DNA from: Angiostrongylus vasorum | Taxonomy: Eukaryota > Nematoda > Chromadorea > Rhabditida > Metastrongylidae | Assembly: GCA_018806985.1 (NCBI GenBank) | Contig: JADANN010000191.1 | Location: 1-64,000, forward strand | Length of the DNA stretch: 64,000 nt | Direction of reading: 5' to 3' | Shown here: in pieces, positions 25,001 through 35,700 of the stretch | Position numbering within the stretch: the stretch's first letter is position 1 | Layout: the number at the start of each line of letters is the position of its first letter | Translations under genes and position numbers: made by a program | The notes under the pieces: model-generated | Databases searched by the model: none | What the model was told of the DNA's origin: nothing | The model's input: only the letters and a program-made list of their open reading frames with translations

Positions 25001-25017
25001 ATCGCTAGAGTGTTCAT
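19031..25017 (-). CDS. Intact four-exon gene for a putative secreted protein (member III)
   Basis: Exons on the minus strand: 25017-24912, 22753-22599, 22441-22294, 19308-19031 (stop TGA). Lengths 106, 155, 148 and 278 nt total 687 nt, giving 228 residues. Junction phases (1, 0, 1) match, and every intron has GT and AG ends (GTTATT, GTGAGT, GTTAGT donors; TTAAG, TTCCAG, TTTGCAG acceptors). The N-terminus MNTLAIMAADTTRPLLLYLL plus TVTTVFG looks like a signal peptide, so export is likely. Later blocks: FNVMGFTLPLPMVYSM; ISTSENGARQFVTRIVMQA; VFDVLERQGRAAGLPDPI; ILGQLTVNVTYQPLRCD; VIIGNTVTAICRMAGNC; ISGTLTTTNVIMANWSREMW; and VVNRVVRMLASGPFAANF. There are five cysteines. I do not recognise a named domain; it reads as a nematode-type secreted family and its function is unknown. 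Introns 1 and 3 (about 2.2 and 3.0 kb) are filled with repeats. Paralogues share the same exon borders, supporting the model. Uncertainties: the weak exon 2 acceptor and whether exon 1 belongs to this locus. Confidence 0.75.
19309..20299. other. Left half of intron 3, no recognised feature
   Basis: A minus-strand open frame of about 93 residues at 19658-19377 lies just upstream of exon 4. It has no recognisable domain and no copy in the paralogues, so it is probably chance. Confidence 0.35.
20300..20384 (+). mobile_element. PLE terminal-repeat remnant with hammerhead-like motif
   Basis: CTTGGCTGAGTAGAT...TTTGATTTGACC parallels TTGGCTGAATAGAT...CAATTTGACC at 54640-54675. A motif follows at about 20345-20384: CTGAAAA, hairpin GCC-CAACA-GGC, AAAATCTAAG. 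The hairpin bases differ from other copies yet still pair. Confidence 0.45.
20377..20625 (-). other. Open frame of unknown function in intron 3
   Basis: 82 residues, with VIGVFATAVHFNQVQGAS and LTRLKAQSTTQALYDIHEEA. The second half looks amphipathic. No family recognised. It abuts a PLE terminal-repeat remnant, so it may be a fragment of a mobile element or of a captured gene. It could equally be chance. Confidence 0.3.
21085..21475 (+). repeat. Interspersed repeat R1, copy 3
   Basis: From CCTCCCAACGGTTTGCCGCC to CATTCAAGTATCTAGTATC. It lies in intron 3 of the minus-strand gene. The closest relative in the window seems to be 55914-56310. Confidence 0.75.
21580..21707 (+). repeat. tRNA-like SINE1, copy
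   Basis: GAAGGACCCGCATGGTGTAG, GTGGTGAACGTG, CGCGTTTGATC, CTGCGGTCTGGAGTTTTCC, ATCTCAGC. The box B-like segment is degraded. Confidence 0.6.
21708..22293. other. Right end of intron 3, no recognised feature
   Basis: Only short frames. A FISYMPFVSVTVRAERS-like plus-strand frame has no recognisable match. Confidence 0.35.
22970..23490 (-). pseudogene. RTE LINE 3' fragment inside intron 1
   Basis: The minus strand parallels 27730-28226 of the main RTE: CACCTTTTCGGCTC, ASETWS, the QDER region, VIERTV, and the C-terminal RPLESLD-like end (CCACTTGAGTCACTCGAC), followed by the TAATACAGGTGATGATACC tail. Several stops are present. Confidence 0.75.
23560..24620 (-). mobile_element. Penelope-like element D (minus), decayed
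   Basis: The minus strand carries the region around the RT catalytic box, here altered (YTYYCFIVCSTQRKMEKCFE, about 24185-24115; the usual box is YVDD), then SEHMKFRREN, a thumb-like stretch to about 23790, and a 3' stretch similar to 11870-12000 (GCGCC...ACGTGTCGTGACGAGTGAG). The domain A region (SLYSNVSNDS type) is clearer in the sister copy at 35080-35700. It lies in intron 1 of the minus-strand gene. Confidence 0.65.
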
Positions 25018-25279
25018 TTTGGAATCGAATCACACCTTCAAAAATTAACGAAATTGCATCTACTGCGAAGTTGGCTTAAAGAGAAAATTTCCTGTTCCTT
25101 TAGGGTTATTGTGAAAACAATGAATTTCTCCTGAGCATTCGTACTCAGTGTCCGTAACACAAATATTGTGGATCTCTTTGATTTTCGTAAGAGTTTTACA
25201 TACGCAGAAACTGCTTGACTCAAAGAGAAATTTGAATCAACGGTTTGAGAAAGCTTTGAGCGTTAACACTAAATGTTCC

Positions 25280-28226
25280 CCTATTGTTAGGCATATGGCT
25301 ATTGACCGTTGGGTAGGACGAGTACGGAGAGGCTGCTAAAATCTCAGTGCAAGTGGAAGCTGCCTGGATTTCAAAGAACTATGGTGACGATTTGTACCTA
25401 CATTGCACGTACACTTGCATCCGAGTCCTCGATAGAAGACTTGCTCATGCAAGCAAGAAGGATAAAGTACGACGTCGTCGGCCTGGTTGAGACGAGAAGA
25501 CGCCACCCATTTAACGTCGTCTATGACACCGGAGAAGAACTGTTCCTCGGAACATGCAGACAGTAGAGGAGTCGGCGGCGTCGGCGTTCTCGTCAACACG
25601 AATTTGTCCATGAACATCGATTCAATCGAACAACCTACAACCCGAATCGTATGTTTACGATTAAAAAGATGTGGATCAATTCCGACTTTGACAATCTTCG
25701 TCGTTCACGCGCCGACATCAAACTATGACGAAGAAGAAGTCGAAGGATTCTATGTGGACTTGGAGAAAGTTCTACAGAGAAGAGCACATTCTTCAAGGTC
25801 ATCATTGGAGATTTCAAGACCAAGATTGGACCAAGAAGAACGTCTGAAGAACGTCACATTGGGACCCACGGATTAGAATGCGAACGAACAGGGTGAGCGG
25901 CTGTCTGAGTTTGTCATGGCGACCAAGACAATCTATGGTAACGCACAATTCCAGAAGCCCCACCCCAAGCGCTGGACATGGAAGTCTCTCAATGGAGAGC
26001 ACCATAACGAAATAGTAAATAGAAGGTTTTGCCTAACCGATGTCGCTGTTGTCCCGAAATTCTACACTGGATCAGACCATCGTCTTCTTCGTGCAAGATT
26101 CTATTTCTCGCGGAAAGGAGAAAAAGCCGCTAAATTCCAAAACCGAGGTCCTAGAACCACCGCAAACGGGGACCTATTCAATTCATCAGTCGGCTGTTGG
26201 AAAGATGCCGTTGTCGATAACATCGACGAAGAATACGATCGGCTCATTCAACATCTTCACGTTAGCGCTACGAAAGCTGAGAGTTCGAAAGTAACGAAGA
26301 GACGTTTGTCTCAAGAAACACTCGAGCTAATGCGCCAGCTTTGGAATCGCACGAGCTGCAGGCAACCGCGAACTAACGTCCGAACTTGCAAAACAATGCA
26401 GACAGGCGATCAAAGAAGATCTTAAAGGAGAGAAGAGCAGCAGTAATAGTCGAAGCTGCAGAGGCATGGGAAAAGCATTCGCAAAAGCCCACCGAAGCTT
26501 CGCCAATTACAATGACCAAAATGATTGCACTCCGGCGCCCAGACGGAACAGTTACAGCGTCCAGAAAGGCAATGGAGAAAATCATTCACGAATACTACTC
26601 GGATCTCTTCGATAGCCACGTCCACCTTCCGTCATATGAAATAAAGGTAGGATGGATATGTTGTACCACCGCTTCTCCCTTCCGAAATTCCGACATGCCA
26701 GTTTCGTCGGTGAAAAATCGAACAGCACCAGGTCCGGACAGGATAAGACCAGAACACCTGAAGAACCTTCCGCCAGTCCTCGTAAACACACTGGCTCGGC
26801 TCTTCACACGTTACCTGTCTGAATGCAAGGTCCCTACTCAGTGGAAGACCAGCAAGACAGTGTTATTGTTCAAGAAGGGTGACCTACACGATATCGGCAA
26901 CTATCGCCCAATCTGCTTACTGTCCGTCGTCTACAAACTTTTCACTCGACTCTTCCTAAGTAGGATTGACAGAACACTGTACGAAGGAGAGCCATGTGAG
27001 CAAGCAGGGTTTCGAAAAGGATTTAGTACGACGGACCATATTCCACACGGTAACAAGGCTCACTGAAGTATCGCGAGAGTACAAAAGACCGCTCTGTCTC
27101 ACTTTCATCGATTTACAGACGGCTTTTGATTCAGTTGAGATAGAAGCAGTGTTGGAAGCCCTTGATAATCAAGGAGTCCCTACTCAGTAAATAAAGATTC
27201 TTGGTGAGCTGTACAAAAATTTCACAACCAAGATTTTCACTATTCTACAACGATATTAACGTTGGCGTCAAAAGAGGAGTTAGGGCAAGGCGATACAAAA
27301 TTATTTACCGCCGCCTTTCAGAACGTCATGTGAACATTGGAATGGGATAATATGGGACTGAAAATCGATGGTCGGCAGTTACCTCGCTTTGCTGATGACA
27401 TCGTCCTTATAACATTAAAGATCAGCCAAGCGGAACGTATGCTTGACGATTTTGACAAAGCCTGTGGAAAGATTGGTCTTCGATTAAATCTCACAAAAAC
27501 GATGTTCATGAAGAACGGATTGGTTTCGCATGCCCCATTCACGCTCAACGGAACAAATATCTCCGAATGCTCCTGTTACATCTATCTAGATCGGGAAATC
27601 AATATGATGAACGACCTAGCTCCAGAGCTGAACAGAAGGAAACGAGCAGCATGGAAAGCTTTCAAGAGCATGGAGTATGTAGTGAAGAAAACAAAGAACA
27701 CCTGACTCCGTGCCCACCTTCTCGACTCAACGGTACTTCCTGCCCTAACGTACGCGTCAGAAACCTGGTCGCTGCGTAAGCAGGATGAAAGGTCACTAGG
27801 CGTTATCGAACGCGCAGTCGAAAGGACGATGCTAGGAGTATCCCGTTCCACACAAGTAAGGATAGGATCCGAAGCTCCGATCTGCGTCAACGATCAAGAA
27901 TAAAGATGCCGTTCTGTACGCCAAACAGTCGAAGATAAGGTGGGCCGGACACGTAATGCGTATGAATGACAACCGATGGACGAGAGCCGTTAGTGGCTGG
28001 ATTCCTCGGGATTTCAGACGTACTGCAGGAAGACCACCGACCCGATGGTCAGAGTTCTTCACAAAGAGCTTTGAAGAAAGATATGATGCTCGACGAGTCC
28101 CTAGAGCGAGCGACACCCCTTGGGCTACTCTTGCACGCGACAGGGAAAAATGGAAGACTTACTGGCGCCCGCTCGAGTCACTTGACGATCGACGGAACTA
28201 CAGGTGATACAGGTGACAAGTTATAG
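25280..28226 (+). mobile_element. RTE-type non-LTR retrotransposon, near full length, broken
   Basis: An apurinic-like endonuclease region comes first (TICTYIARTLASESSIEDLL near 25390; GDFKTKIG near 25808, where GDFN is usual; GSDHRLL near 26069). The reverse transcriptase follows (NRTAPGPDRIRPEHLKNLPP at about 26720; CKVPTQWKTSKTVLL...NYRPICLLSV; LTFIDLQTAFDSVE; catalytic FADD at 27388-27399). The C-terminal region has WAGHVMRMNDNRWTRAV (about 27940) and RPLESLD. It ends with a TGATACAGGTGA-type 3' tail. At least five frameshifts and the changed Asn make this copy inactive. It would normally transpose by target-primed reverse transcription. The sister duplication lacks it (see 37290). Confidence 0.92.
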
Positions 28227-29029
28227 CCACTGACAATCAGAAGTGAAGTGCAAAATGAAAATGACGTATGTGAAAGCGGCAGCTTGAAGACAGTTCAATG
28301 AAAGCGCTGATTTCTCAGGCGCTGCAGGTTAAATTGGGTCTAGGCCATTTTTTGCTGAAATAGAATTCAATTTTAGCTTTCCCACAATTCAAGAAATGTA
28401 GAATTGAAAGAAGGCAGCGTCATAAAAGATGCGCTTTTTGAGGAGAAATCCATCCATCAATATATCGAATAACAACAAGGAAGCACAAAAGTGGAGTGAC
28501 AAAAAGCAGACAGAACTTGCAGTTTGCAACATTCTTAGCAGAACAATCCTTAGCGGTAAAAATCGTAGTCGTTCAGCTCTAGTCGATTCTCTTTTCAATG
28601 CTCTATAAGTGTGAGAACCTTGTCTATGACGGCAAGAGGGCTCGGTGGACCAAGGAAGCTCATCTGCAGAAATTCACTAGAGGATTCAAGAACCGCATCA
28701 AGAAAAAAAACGACTTCGTTAGAGCATAACGTGTTGTCGGACCGCTTTTGTATCACCTACTTTAGACCGCGCCTTCGCTGAATAAAGGAAGGAAACTGGG
28801 CGTGGTCTAGGATTGGTATCGGAACGACACTAAAATGTGGCCTTCTTGGCCACCTTTCTAAAGCGTTTCCGAGTTTCTAATTTACAAAAAAGCCAAATTC
28901 TTTGGGAGTGCCCTCTCAATTTCCCAATTTCTTTTTTGCCATCTAGGAAAAATCAAATTTGTTACTGATTTGCACAGAAACAACCATTTCATTTGACCAA
29001 TAACTGCAATAGGGGCGCCTGTAGCAGTG
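28227..29029. other. Non-coding flank shared with 37297-37920
   Basis: Matches the second duplication copy (GAGAACCTTG, CCAAGGAAGCTCATCTGCAG, TAACGTGTTGTCGGACCGC). No coding capacity recognised. Confidence 0.5.
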
Positions 29030-29290
29030 ATCAGAGCACAGTGTCATACATGTGGAATCGATCCACGCGCCCGTGGTCTACAAGACTTCCATTCCTCCGG
29101 GTTCGGCAAATTGCACCAGTCTTTTTCTGTAAGGGGTAGCAGTACTGGCTCGATACATCGGCAGGCCACCATGAATCATGGTAAAGGCCAGATATGCATT
29201 TAGTGACCTCCGACGATGCTTAATGAAGTTGAATGCATGGGACGTTCCTTAGGGATTGGTCAGTGCCGAGAGCTTTATCCTTTTTTATGT
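29030..29290 (+). repeat. SINE2-like repeat, copy
   Basis: Shares GTGGAATCGATCCACGCGCC, GGGTTCGGCAAATTG, TGGCTCGATACATCGG, CCAGATATGCATT, TTAATGAAGTTGAATGCATG and GTGCCGAGAGCTTTATCC with 34545-34810 and the reverse complement of 48535-48800. GAATCGATCC resembles a Pol III box B. Confidence 0.6.
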
Positions 29291-29649
29291 TTTAGTAACT
29301 GCATTCTCTTCGGTGTTTCTTTTTTTAAGTAAGAAACCTTCTAAAAATTGCTGCTTATCAAATGGAAGAAGTTCCTGCAGTTTTTCAGAAATCCGTTTTT
29401 CCACATTTAGTGATTGTGTCGTGGAATTATTGTTTAGTTGTTGTGAGGTACTTAAAAGAAGTGTTGTAAAAAAAATACGTACCAGATGGCGAAGTGCTAG
29501 TGATGCCGATTATCACAATCATAGTACTGTACGACACCGCACTGGTTCACCACGTCTCCTTCTCGATCCGGAGTTATACGTTTGAGAGCAGGATTGTCTG
29601 GGAACACTTGCCACACGCTAGTCTTTGCACTCCAAGTAATAATACTGTA

Positions 29650-30485
29650 CCCTTTCCATTCCACTAGTCGGATGACAATCTGCTCGAACACCAGTTAGCG
29701 ACATTTATAAAAGAAATGAAAATCTTCGAATAGCAGCTGAACCGATATCTAGAGATCTCGAAGACATTCGTTAATGAAGGGAAGCGGTGAAGCGAATCGA
29801 TTGCGAAAAGTGCTGAGACGCGAAGAGCATCGAGTTTGTTTTTATTTTATTCTAAAGAACAATCTGTCATACCTCTGATGAGGAGTCGTGTGGATTAAGC
29901 TAATGCACAAATGAAATAAAATGAAATAATACTTTTAAGAATGGCCATTCCCACTGCTTGTTAAATTTAAACCTTAGGCAATGAGGACACATCAGCTTAA
30001 CACTAACAATGAACTTGTTGAAAAAAGCTCACAAAGTTTTTTGCCTACTTAAAGATCACTTGACTGTAAAGTTTTTAACGCTTTCACGACGAATGACACC
30101 TATAAGTGTTACAGTGGTTTTCAGGAGTGGCAGTAAATCATCTCTAGAGGTTAACAGAGCAAAGCCAAAAATTAGGTGTCGTTCACTCCACAAAAACGCG
30201 AAATTAAGTGTCGTCGAATGACTGTTAAAAACTTCTCTCGTTTGTTCCCGAAATACTTTAAAAAAAAATATTTATAAGATATTTCCATTACCAGGTGAGC
30301 AGCGTTAGTGAGCAATGAATGTGAAGCTCTTACACAATTCCAGAATGATACGAATTCTCGAACACTGAGTTTCTCCTAAACGATGACTAATAAAACACAT
30401 AGACAGCGCTGTGGAATCACAGCCGTTTTATGAGACTTTATGAACGCTGACTGAAGGTAAATAAGCACCACTGTGAAAGTTACAA
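29650..30485 (+). repeat. Repeat U2, copy a
   Basis: About 840 bp, collinear with 33140-33975 and 38655-39490. Landmarks: GTCGGATGACAATCTGCTCG, CCGATATCTAGAGATCTCG, TTTAACGC...CGACGAATGACACC, GCGCTGTGGAATCACAGCCG. No coding domain. Copy b lies between the two large duplications. Confidence 0.8.
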
Positions 30486-30488
30486 TGA

Positions 30489-30491
30489 ATC

Positions 30492-30531
<40 letters not shown>

Positions 30532-30532
30532 C
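30489..30532. repeat. (TTG)n microsatellite
   Basis: Uninterrupted TGT/TTG triplets, about 14 units, at the junction of repeat U2 and a PLE. Confidence 0.97.
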
Positions 30533-30616
30533 TGTTGATTTTTTTGAAGCAATCACAAGGCTGTTATTCAGCACACGTTTACTTCCTCGCAAGTATAACA
30601 CATACAACACAACGGT

Positions 30617-30657
30617 AGCTGACATTTCGGCAGCATTGCCTTCTTTCAGAGCCTGGA
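30617..30657 (-). ncRNA. Hammerhead-ribozyme-like motif
   Basis: CCAGGCT, CTGAAAGA (one extra A in the box), stem GGCA-ATGC-TGCC, GAAATGTC, AGCTA. The fourth stem pair is A-T, where other copies have G-C or G-T, which is compensatory. Confidence 0.5.
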
Positions 30658-32175
30658 AGGGTACACTAATGTGTAATTTACTAGGTCAAACCCTTCAACA
30701 GCACAAACAAAATGATGAAAACCTGAGCGATAATTACAAGATCTATGGCTTCTCGAAAATCCCACCGTTTTTTATCCGCCCTCTACCGAGGAAGGACGTC
30801 CACTCAGAGTCGAATATGTTTGATGACTTTCACCACCTCACATCAGAAATCAGTTCTGAGAAACGGGGCTAGATCACATGTTATCACAGGACATTCTCCC
30901 TGATATTCATTCTCGGATTTTTGGCACTTATCCAAATAGCCTCAAGAAATGTGCGCGTTGGTGTTTCAGTCTCCCTGTGCGAGGATAGCGACTTTTACTT
31001 TAAAAATCCCTCTCCGCTACGTTTTTTATATCCTATGCGTGCCTAGTGGGGTATTTCGTCTGGCTTTTCGTTTGCCATCTAGGTGTTCTTTTATGCGAAT
31101 ACAAAAGGTCTGCCTGCCTCGCTAATATATTAGTCTCCGCAAATACTACAAGAAATTAAGTATATCGTGTCTGACTTCATGCAGTTACCGTCCCTGCTCT
31201 AACGGCAAATTACGCAATTTGGTGTTTCACATAGACGGTCGCATAGGTGGTTACGAACTTACTGACGACGAAGACTATCCGATGGTATTTCAGCTAACGC
31301 TACCGATCCCTCTAGATCTGCCCTTCTTAAGCATCACTTTATCGCTACGCTCATTTCATCGCTAATGAAAGGCAAGATGAACGGGATTTTGTTTTGCCCA
31401 AACCCTTCGTTTTGAGCGTCGCTCTCCTTCTAAACCTATCTCTTCGGGTGACTATTTCGTAGCCACTGGAGATGGCTATTCGCGCAGCCATGTTGCGCGA
31501 TTCTTCCTTTCAGTTTCCTAATTGTGCACGCAGAGGTGGCTGTTTCAAAACATGTTTTTCAAAAGCGCCCTCTTTGTGCGCTGGGAAGAAAGGAAATGAG
31601 CGAGCATGTTCTTGTAACTTGGTTTTCGTTACCACTTTGTAATGTAACCGCTACTTGATAGGTTTATTTGAACGTTTAGAAACGGATGGCAGTTTTCTCT
31701 CGGTTTCTCCCGAGAGAATTAAATACTCAGACTGCTCGTTCAATAATTCAAATCATTTGTCCATCTGCTCCTGCGTGGAGAAGATAACAAAACAATCGTC
31801 AACATATTCGCAGTAGAGTTGCGGTTGGAGACCGAGAACGGTGCTTCTGCATTAACGTGCTGTTCCACTGCCAACCCCTTCATTTGCGCAATTCCCAGAC
31901 CATCAGAAAATCGAGCAGTTTAGGGACTCTTTTAAGAGGGCCATATGTTGCTAGGTGGACAAGCCATGCATGTTTATTCTTCCTTCATGTTCAACAAGAA
32001 GTTCGAAGATAGCTTGCGTTGCGGAGTCATTCGATACATTGGTGTACAGCGCGGTAATGTCGAAAGACTCCATCACGTACGCGTTGTTAGGAGACGCGTT
32101 GCGTAAACGTTCTGGGAACATTTGTGTGTTTATGAGGGAAGCTGGAATGTGGTTAAACAACTGTGTAGGTATTAG

Positions 32176-32213
32176 GCTTGGAAAACTGGCGATATTGCCG
32201 AAACGTTACCTAC
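32176..32213 (+). ncRNA. Hammerhead-like motif, partial, outward partner
   Basis: AGGCT then GGAAAACT in place of the CUGANGA box, stem GGCGATATTGCC, GAAACGTTACC. The following CTACCGTTGTGTTG matches the complement of the flank at 30598-30616, confirming inverted ends. Confidence 0.4.
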
Positions 32214-32459
32214 CGTTGTGTTGTGTGTGTTATATGTGTAAGAAAGTAAACGTGTGCTGAATAACAACCACTCGCGATTGCTGTGAAAAAGAAAGCGAAA
32301 AATTTACTCTATTCCATTCATACGACCCATCTTCACGACCAATGTGCAGATCTCAGCACTTCTCACATTCTTTTTGGTTTCATAGCGTCCATCATCCACG
32401 TTGGTCCTCCAACTATTGCCTTTGGCTTTTGGAATTTCCTTTCATCATGAATGTCCTAG

Positions 32460-32590
32460 AATGCGGGTCGATTTGATCCTTTCTAGAGCCTTTTTAGGCC
32501 CGTCTAGAGCTTCCCCACTTGGTTTGTAGATAGTGACTTTTTCCCGCGCAAGTCCGGTACCAAGTTTGCCGACTCCGAAATGAATCGATC
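32460..32590 (-). repeat. SINE2-related fragment
   Basis: Reverse complement carries AGTCGGCAAACTTGGTACC and GACTTGCGCGGGAAAAA, similar to the middle of SINE2. The paired copy is at 41690-41800. Confidence 0.4.
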
Positions 32591-33139
32591 AACAATTGTC
32601 TTACATAAGCAAGCCCTGCAGAGTGAGGAAGCATCACTTCGAGCGATTCTTCACACAGCTACAAAGACCTTTTTGGCGGCGACAACGACTGGCTGTAGGC
32701 TCTCGTATAGGATCGAATCTCCTTTAAAGAAGACGAAGACTTTGAAAAGGTGGTTAAGTAAAAGTTTACATAAGAATCTCTTGTTGGCTTAAATATTTAA
32801 AAAGCTATTAATTAAACTTGCAATATTGAAGTGTAGTCGTCTATTAAGATGCAATGTAAGCCAACGCAAAACTATTTCATCAACGATATTGAGTGGAAAG
32901 TTGGAGCCCGTCCTCAAATGAATGGCTGAAACGTATTAGGTCTTTTCTCAAAGAAATGTAAGATTTCGACTTATTTGTCTAAAATGGGGTGCATTACCTG
33001 AGAATAAACTTTATACGTCAATACAACAACATTTGAATTTATGAAATGCTGTGATCTCTAAACAAGTCTACTTATGCAAAGTCACATAAATCTTCGGACT
33101 TTTAAAGGTGATTAAATAACTGAAGACGGTTTCCGTTTC

Positions 33140-34190
33140 AATTCCACTCCATTCCACTTGTCGGATGACAATCTGCTCGAACACCAGTTAGCGACATTTA
33201 TAAAGGAAATGACAATCTTTCGAACAGCAGTTGAACCGATATCTAGAGATCTCGAAGACATTCGTTAATGAAGGGGAGCGGTGAAGCGAATCGATTGGGA
33301 AAAGTGCTGAGACGCGAATAGTATCGAGTTCGTTTTACTTTATTCTAAATAATCCGTCATACCTCTGATGAGGAATCTTGTAGAATAAAATAAGCCAGAA
33401 ATGAAATAAAGTGAAACAATACTTTTTAAGAAAGGCCATTCCCACTGCTTGTTAACTTTAAACCTTATTCAATGAAGGCTCATCGGCTTAATATGAGCAA
33501 TGAGCTGTGTTGAAAAAGCTCACAAAGTTGTTGTCTACTTAACGATCACTTGACTTTGAAGTTTTTTAACATTTTCACGACGAATGATAGGTATAAGTGT
33601 AACAGTGGCTTTCGGGAGTGGCGGTAAGACACCTGTAGATGTTACAGAGCGAGGCCAAAAATTAGGTGTCGTCCACATCGCAAGAACGCGATATTAAGTG
33701 TTATGGAAAAAGTGTTTAAAGCTTTTCTCATTTTTTTCCTGAAGTACTTAAAAACCATTTATAAGACTTTTCCATTACCAAGCGAGCAGCATAAGTGAGC
33801 GACGAATGTGAAGCTCTGACACAATTTCAGTATGATACGAATTCTTTAACACTAAGTTTCTCCTTAACCATGACTAATAGAACACAGGCAGCGCTGAGGA
33901 ATCACAGCCGTTTTCTGAGATTTTATAAAAGCTGATTAAAGGTGAATAAGCAGCACTGTAAATGTTGCAAATGGATTTGTTAGCGGGCTGACTCTACGAG
34001 GTGTTTGGTCGCAAAACGTTCCATGCACTTTACATGCTGCCGCAATTAAGAGGGAGGGCTGTTTAACAAAAAGTACCTGCTGTTACTAACGTCACCCCTC
34101 AACAGTTGTCTGAGTGCTTTCCATGCTACACATGAATTCACAACAGTGCCAGTAGCAGGTACCACAAGTTTACTCTATTTCCTCATAGAA
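33140..34190 (+). repeat. Repeat U2, copy b (extended)
   Basis: Collinear with copies a and c. Beyond 33975 it continues with CATGCACTTTACATG, AAAAAGTACCTGCT and CTCAACAGTTGT, shared with 39490-39690. It ends at TTTACTCTATTTC, where a PLE terminal repeat starts. Confidence 0.8.
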
Positions 34191-34195
34191 AGCGG

Positions 34196-34400
34196 TGTGT
34201 GCAAAGACTCTGTGTTCAATGTGATTGAAATTTTGGCTCAATATTTCCTCTGTTTGCTTATGGAGGTGTTTGTCCGAATAGATTGCTGTCAACTTGACCT
34301 TTCCAGGCTCTGAGGAAGGCGAAATCCGTCGAAACGTCAGCTTTTTCGTGAATAAAGAATAAATATAACACCTCGTGTTTGCTTAACAAGAATACGAAGA
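34196..34400 (+). mobile_element. Solo PLE terminal repeat (plus)
   Basis: CTCATAGAAAGCGGTG through AACAAGAATACGAAGA matches 3775-3990 of PLE A. It contains the best-preserved hammerhead-like motif in the window. Confidence 0.75.
34303..34343 (+). ncRNA. Best-preserved hammerhead-ribozyme-like motif
   Basis: CCAGGCT (stem I 5' strand), CTGAGGA at 34310-34316 (exact CUGANGA), stem II GGCG-AAATC-CGTC with a G-T wobble, GAAA at 34331-34334, then CGTC with the expected cleavage triplet GTC, then AGCTT (stem I 3' strand). Stem III is almost absent, as in the minimal PLE hammerheads, which are thought to act as dimers. Activity is untested. Confidence 0.65.
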
Positions 34401-34429
34401 ATGACCGTAAAACCACTACCGTTGTGCAT

Positions 34430-34545
34430 ATGTGCCATGTTTGTTTTCAGGGGGCATGCCAGATTTTCAATTTTCCCAAATAAACGTTACTTTCATACGG
34501 ACGCGAAACGGCCTACCCTTTTTTCCAACGCATTTCTTTACCGCA
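34430..34545 (-). pseudogene. PLE GIY-YIG fragment
   Basis: The minus strand reads VGKKGRPFRVRMK near 34530-34490, a decayed form of YIGETGRPLCVRIKEHL. It lies between a PLE terminal repeat and a SINE2 copy. Confidence 0.45.
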
Positions 34546-34810
34546 TGCCTCAGTGGTTAGAGACACTCTGGAATACTCGCGCGATAGTCTGTCTCAAGCA
34601 CAACAAACCTTCCTTCTTGCCGGGGTCGGAAAATTGGTACCGGTTCATGGGAGGACAGCAGCAATGTCTCGATAGATCGTTAAGCTACCGCCAGTGTGAA
34701 GGTCAGATAGTCCATTCATCTCTAAGGGCGCTTAACAAAGCTAAATGCTTGGCGTATCTCTCAATGATGGATCAATGCCGAGCGCTTCACCCGTTGTCCT
34801 CTTAAGAAGA
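34545..34810 (+). repeat. SINE2-like repeat, copy
   Basis: CCTCAGTGGTTAGAGAC (box A-like), GCCGGGGTCGGAAAATTGG, GTCTCGATAGATCGTTAAGC, AATGCCGAGCGCTT. Similar to 29030-29290 and the complement of 48535-48800. Confidence 0.6.
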
Positions 34811-35079
34811 GTGGGTAGAACAGGATTTTGCTTGAGTTTGGAACATTATTTTGCTGAATAACCCTAGCTTTAGTTCTGACTCGGGTGACTGGTGCTTTAG
34901 CGACTCTCTCGTTTGCTCTTTTCTTATGCGCGCATTCCTAGCCGTTCGTTACATGCTTTAGATAAGTACATCATTCATGTGTTGAAGGTGAGAGAAAAGG
35001 TAGGCCACCAATATATTTTCACTACTTGATTATCGACACCATTTTTTATGTGGCGACTTGTGGCCACTTTCTGAAACCT

Positions 35080-35700
35080 ATGTTCGGAAGTTTAAAGAAG
35101 GTGGCCTGCTTACGGTTGGTTTTCTCGCCTAAATTTCCTGCACTCTGACTGCCTATTTACTATTTCGAAACACTTTTTCATCTTTCTTTGTGTGGAACAG
35201 GCGATGAAACAGTAGTATGTACATCGAACGTAAAGTAACGATTGGCACTAAAGAACTGGAGTTCCCACATTATACATGAAAGTGATGGCAAGCATTGGTA
35301 CTAATCGCCGTTTCATAGGCAACGCTGTAATCTGTACAATATATCTTCCCGACCACCTAAGGATTGAACACCCAAGACACCGTTTTAAGAGATTCATTAC
35401 ATTTTGATTCAACAAACCTTAGATATTTATGCTCTCTTCACCCTCTACGAGGAGTACGAGATTGGATTCCTTTGTGGAATCGTTTGACACATTACTATAA
35501 AGTGACGTAACATCTAATGACTCCATTGTATGTGTGCAGTTTGGTTGCGCACAATATAGATGAAATAGGAATATTTTCGTATTATGTAGATAAGCTGGCA
35601 AAAATTTTAAGATCTGTGTGAGGATGACCCTTAGAAGTCGTTTTATTCCATCCACTGGTCCGTCTTTACAACTGCTGGTAATCCTAACCGTAATTTATGA
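35080..35700 (-). mobile_element. Penelope-like element E (minus), decayed sister of D
   Basis: The minus strand retains RT domain A (MESLDVTSLYSNVSNDSTKE, about 35545-35485) and the region near TCATCTTTCTTTGTGTGG that corresponds to the catalytic-box segment in D. It is collinear with 24030-24620. Confidence 0.7.

Larger units (their letters stand above)
30534..32300 (-). mobile_element. Penelope-like element B (minus), RT plus GIY-YIG, inverted ends
   Basis: Minus-strand order: RT domain A (MESFDITALYTNVSNDSATQ, about 32070-32010); catalytic box YVDDCFVIFSTQEQMDK with YVDD at 31806-31795; thumb (LRRADLEGSVALAEIPSDSLRRQ, about 31350-31270); cysteine segment NCVIC; GIY-YIG core (CGD-YISEAGRP, about 31150-31100); and its C-terminus (PTRTFLEAIWISAKNPRMNIREN, about 30960-30890). 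The catalytic RT motif is intact but the frame is broken many times. Terminal-repeat sequence occurs at both ends in inverted orientation, with hammerhead-like motifs at 30617-30657 (-) and 32176-32213 (+). ATTTACTCTATTCC at the right end recalls the target flank of element C. Confidence 0.88.
23750..33120. repeat. Tandem segmental duplication, copy 1
   Basis: Direct-orientation counterpart of 34840-42350. Collinear pairs: 24036-24340 with 35097-35400; 24870-25275 with 36862-37290; 28230-28820 with 37300-37905; 29650-30485 with 38655-39490; 30600-32290 with 39810-41490; 32300-33118 with 41515-42345. Differences are mostly mobile-element insertions: the RTE at 25280-28226 here, and about 1 kb at 35838-36856 in the other copy. 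Confidence 0.85.

Noticed and set aside
30428..30625. Poly-glutamine frame on the minus strand
   Set aside because: It arises from the (TTG)n microsatellite at 30489-30532 and has no conserved flanking protein.
31955..32260. Plus-strand frame of 101 residues, repeated at 41155-41376
   Set aside because: It is antisense to the PLE reverse-transcriptase domain A; the minus strand carries the recognisable motif.
34401..34805. Plus-strand frame of 134 residues
   Set aside because: It runs across a minus-strand GIY-YIG scrap and a SINE2 copy. The related SINE copies do not keep the frame.
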